Below, piece after piece: positions 63,228-64,000 of a DNA stretch of 64,000 nt (position 1 is its first letter; each line of letters opens with the position of its first letter). Both the position numbers and the translations under genes were made by a program. The notes under the pieces are model-generated. The model searched no databases, had not been told where the DNA came from, and was given only the letters and a program-made list of their open reading frames with translations. Source of the DNA: Verrucomicrobia subdivision 3 bacterium UBA693 (lineage in GTDB: Bacteria > Verrucomicrobiota > Verrucomicrobiia > Limisphaerales > UBA8199); the NCBI GenBank assembly GCA_002298785.1, contig DBMR01000022.1, positions 1 to 64,000 of the forward strand, written 5' to 3'.

Positions 63228-64000
63228 TCAGGTGCTCAAGGGCTTATCCGCAAAGAGGACCATGTTGGTTGGCGGCCATGGCAGAGGTTCGCCCGAGGGG
63301 GCATGCAACGTGACGTGGCCTTCGTAACGGTGCTGCACCATCCACGGGTTCGTGTAAACGCGGGAGCCATCCTCGGGGTGGTTCGGGTTTTCGTGGATGC
63401 GGAAGCCGGTTTCCTCCAGCACCGCTTTCCACTGAGCAAAATGCCAGAAACAGAACTCTTCGTGCATCTCGGATTTCCAATTGTCGCAGTAATCCTTTTT
63501 CGAGAGGAACTCGGCCGCCTGACGCAGGCTAAGCTTGAACACCGGTCGCCCCTCGTGCCGCGTGGCTGTGAGCGGAAAGGGGCGCCGGCCATCGAGGAAA
63601 TCTGCGGCAAACAACGCCAGTCGGGACCGCGTCGAAAGTTGCCGCAGCCGTTCGGAATCACTCCGGTCAGGTAGGGACGCGTCGGTGGGTGCCAGTTTCT
63701 CCCCGTCGCTGTCGGAGCACCAGAGCAGGACCTCCCGGTCCGCATCATCCGGCCCGACGACATCCCGGATTAGCAAACGGCCGCCGGCTCGCAATTGGCG
63801 GAACTTTTCGGCGAGATATCCGCGCACCGACTTTTCACCTTCTCCGTAGCTCCACAATTCGTGCAGCGTGCTGTTGCAGATGGTGGTATCGATCGAAGCC
63901 GGCTCGAAAATGCGATCGAGCAGGTTGCGGTGGAAGAAATGCACGTAAGCGCCACCGAATTCCCCGGCCCGCTGGCGCTCGTGAAAGCGGCCGGCGAATT
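63228..64000 (-). CDS. SAM-dependent methyltransferase-like protein (N-terminus outside window)
   Basis: The frame stays open to the window edge. The GTG/Val at 63944 is probably internal, since the residues before it (FAGRFHERQRAGEFGGAY) continue the protein. The visible 257 residues contain IFEPASIDTTICNSTLHELWSYG, resembling the post-motif II region of class I methyltransferases, followed by FRQLRAGGRLLIRDVVG, the motif III strand. FCFWHFAQWKAVLEETGFRIHEN matches the usual beta6/beta7 region. The SAM-binding GxGxG motif should lie upstream outside the window. The substrate is unknown. It converges on pncB across the inverted-repeat element. Confidence 0.75.
   Translation of the reverse strand, partial: FAGRFHERQRAGEFGGAYVHFFHRNLLDRIFEPASIDTTICNSTLHELWSYGEGEKSVRGYLAEKFRQLRAGGRLLIRDVVGPDDADREVLLWCSDSDGEKLAPTDASLPDRSDSERLRQLSTRSRLALFAADFLDGRRPFPLTATRHEGRPVFKLSLRQAAEFLSKKDYCDNWKSEMHEEFCFWHFAQWKAVLEETGFRIHENPNHPEDGSRVYTNPWMVQHRYEGHVTLHAPSGEPLPWPPTNMVLFADKPLST

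Overview
The window is most likely from a member of Verrucomicrobiota near Pedosphaera/Limisphaerales (subdivision 3). The grounds are two PEP-CTERM proteins with a PEP, leucine-rich helix and LRxLRRK tail, a sulfatase, many exported carbohydrate-active proteins with Tat or Sec signals, a GxxExxY protein, REP-like 'CCTGAAAGGGCG' repeats with a Y1 transposase, and an exported Fe/Mn superoxide dismutase. The first kilobase looks different. It is very GC-rich and holds a dGTPase C-terminus and a glutathione S-transferase of proteobacterial character, so a contig chimera or a transfer boundary near 1.0-1.2 kb should be considered.

Layout: 1-1 kb, dgt fragment and GST. 1-7 kb, two tandem UvrA paralogues. 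7-9.2 kb, a flavin disulfide oxidoreductase and a lipoprotein. 9.4-12.7 kb, an exported sugar-catabolism run (GH43, Gfo/Idh/MocA, hydroxypyruvate isomerase-like). 12.8-14.8 kb, SOD and MutY. 15.2-16.1 kb, a REP/RAYT island. 16.1-19.3 kb, sulfatase, a disordered RG/RD protein and SMUG1. 19.3-21.8 kb, cytochrome bd oxidase. 21.9-23.8 kb, a GxGYxYP protein. 24-26.7 kb, a small Cys-rich protein and a Ni/Co ECF transporter with NikMN fusion. 26.9-30.2 kb, an outer-membrane barrel and an S9 peptidase. 30.25 kb, tRNA-Leu(GAG).

30.5-35 kb is the most unusual part. Two divergently transcribed PEP-CTERM genes each carry the same upstream module, ATGTCCCA-N13-ATGTCCCAA. It is a tandem repeat with exactly 21 bp start-to-start spacing and the same orientation relative to its gene. 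One of the two genes appears to have lost its stop codon and now reads into its own terminator hairpin. Next come a broken LamG/Ig gene with a weaker match to the same module, a GxxExxY gene embedded in a family of inverted repeats with a roughly 120-bp tandem period, and a SUKH-TM-TM protein.

36-45.4 kb holds uncharacterised exported glycosidase-like proteins, three of them in a tight operon with an ATGA overlap. 45.5-53.7 kb holds a YncE-like propeller/phosphoesterase, an M42 peptidase, a clan-A glycosidase and an RMD1-like membrane protein. 53.9-64 kb holds an MFS transporter, a xylose isomerase-like protein, a NYN nuclease, a VWA-like membrane protein, a GH5, an atypical SDR, nicotinate phosphoribosyltransferase and a partial methyltransferase.

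The overall picture is a heterotrophic polysaccharide degrader with extensive DNA repair (UvrA x2, MutY, SMUG1). No exosortase, CRISPR array or classical defence system is visible here. All family calls rest on motifs read by eye.
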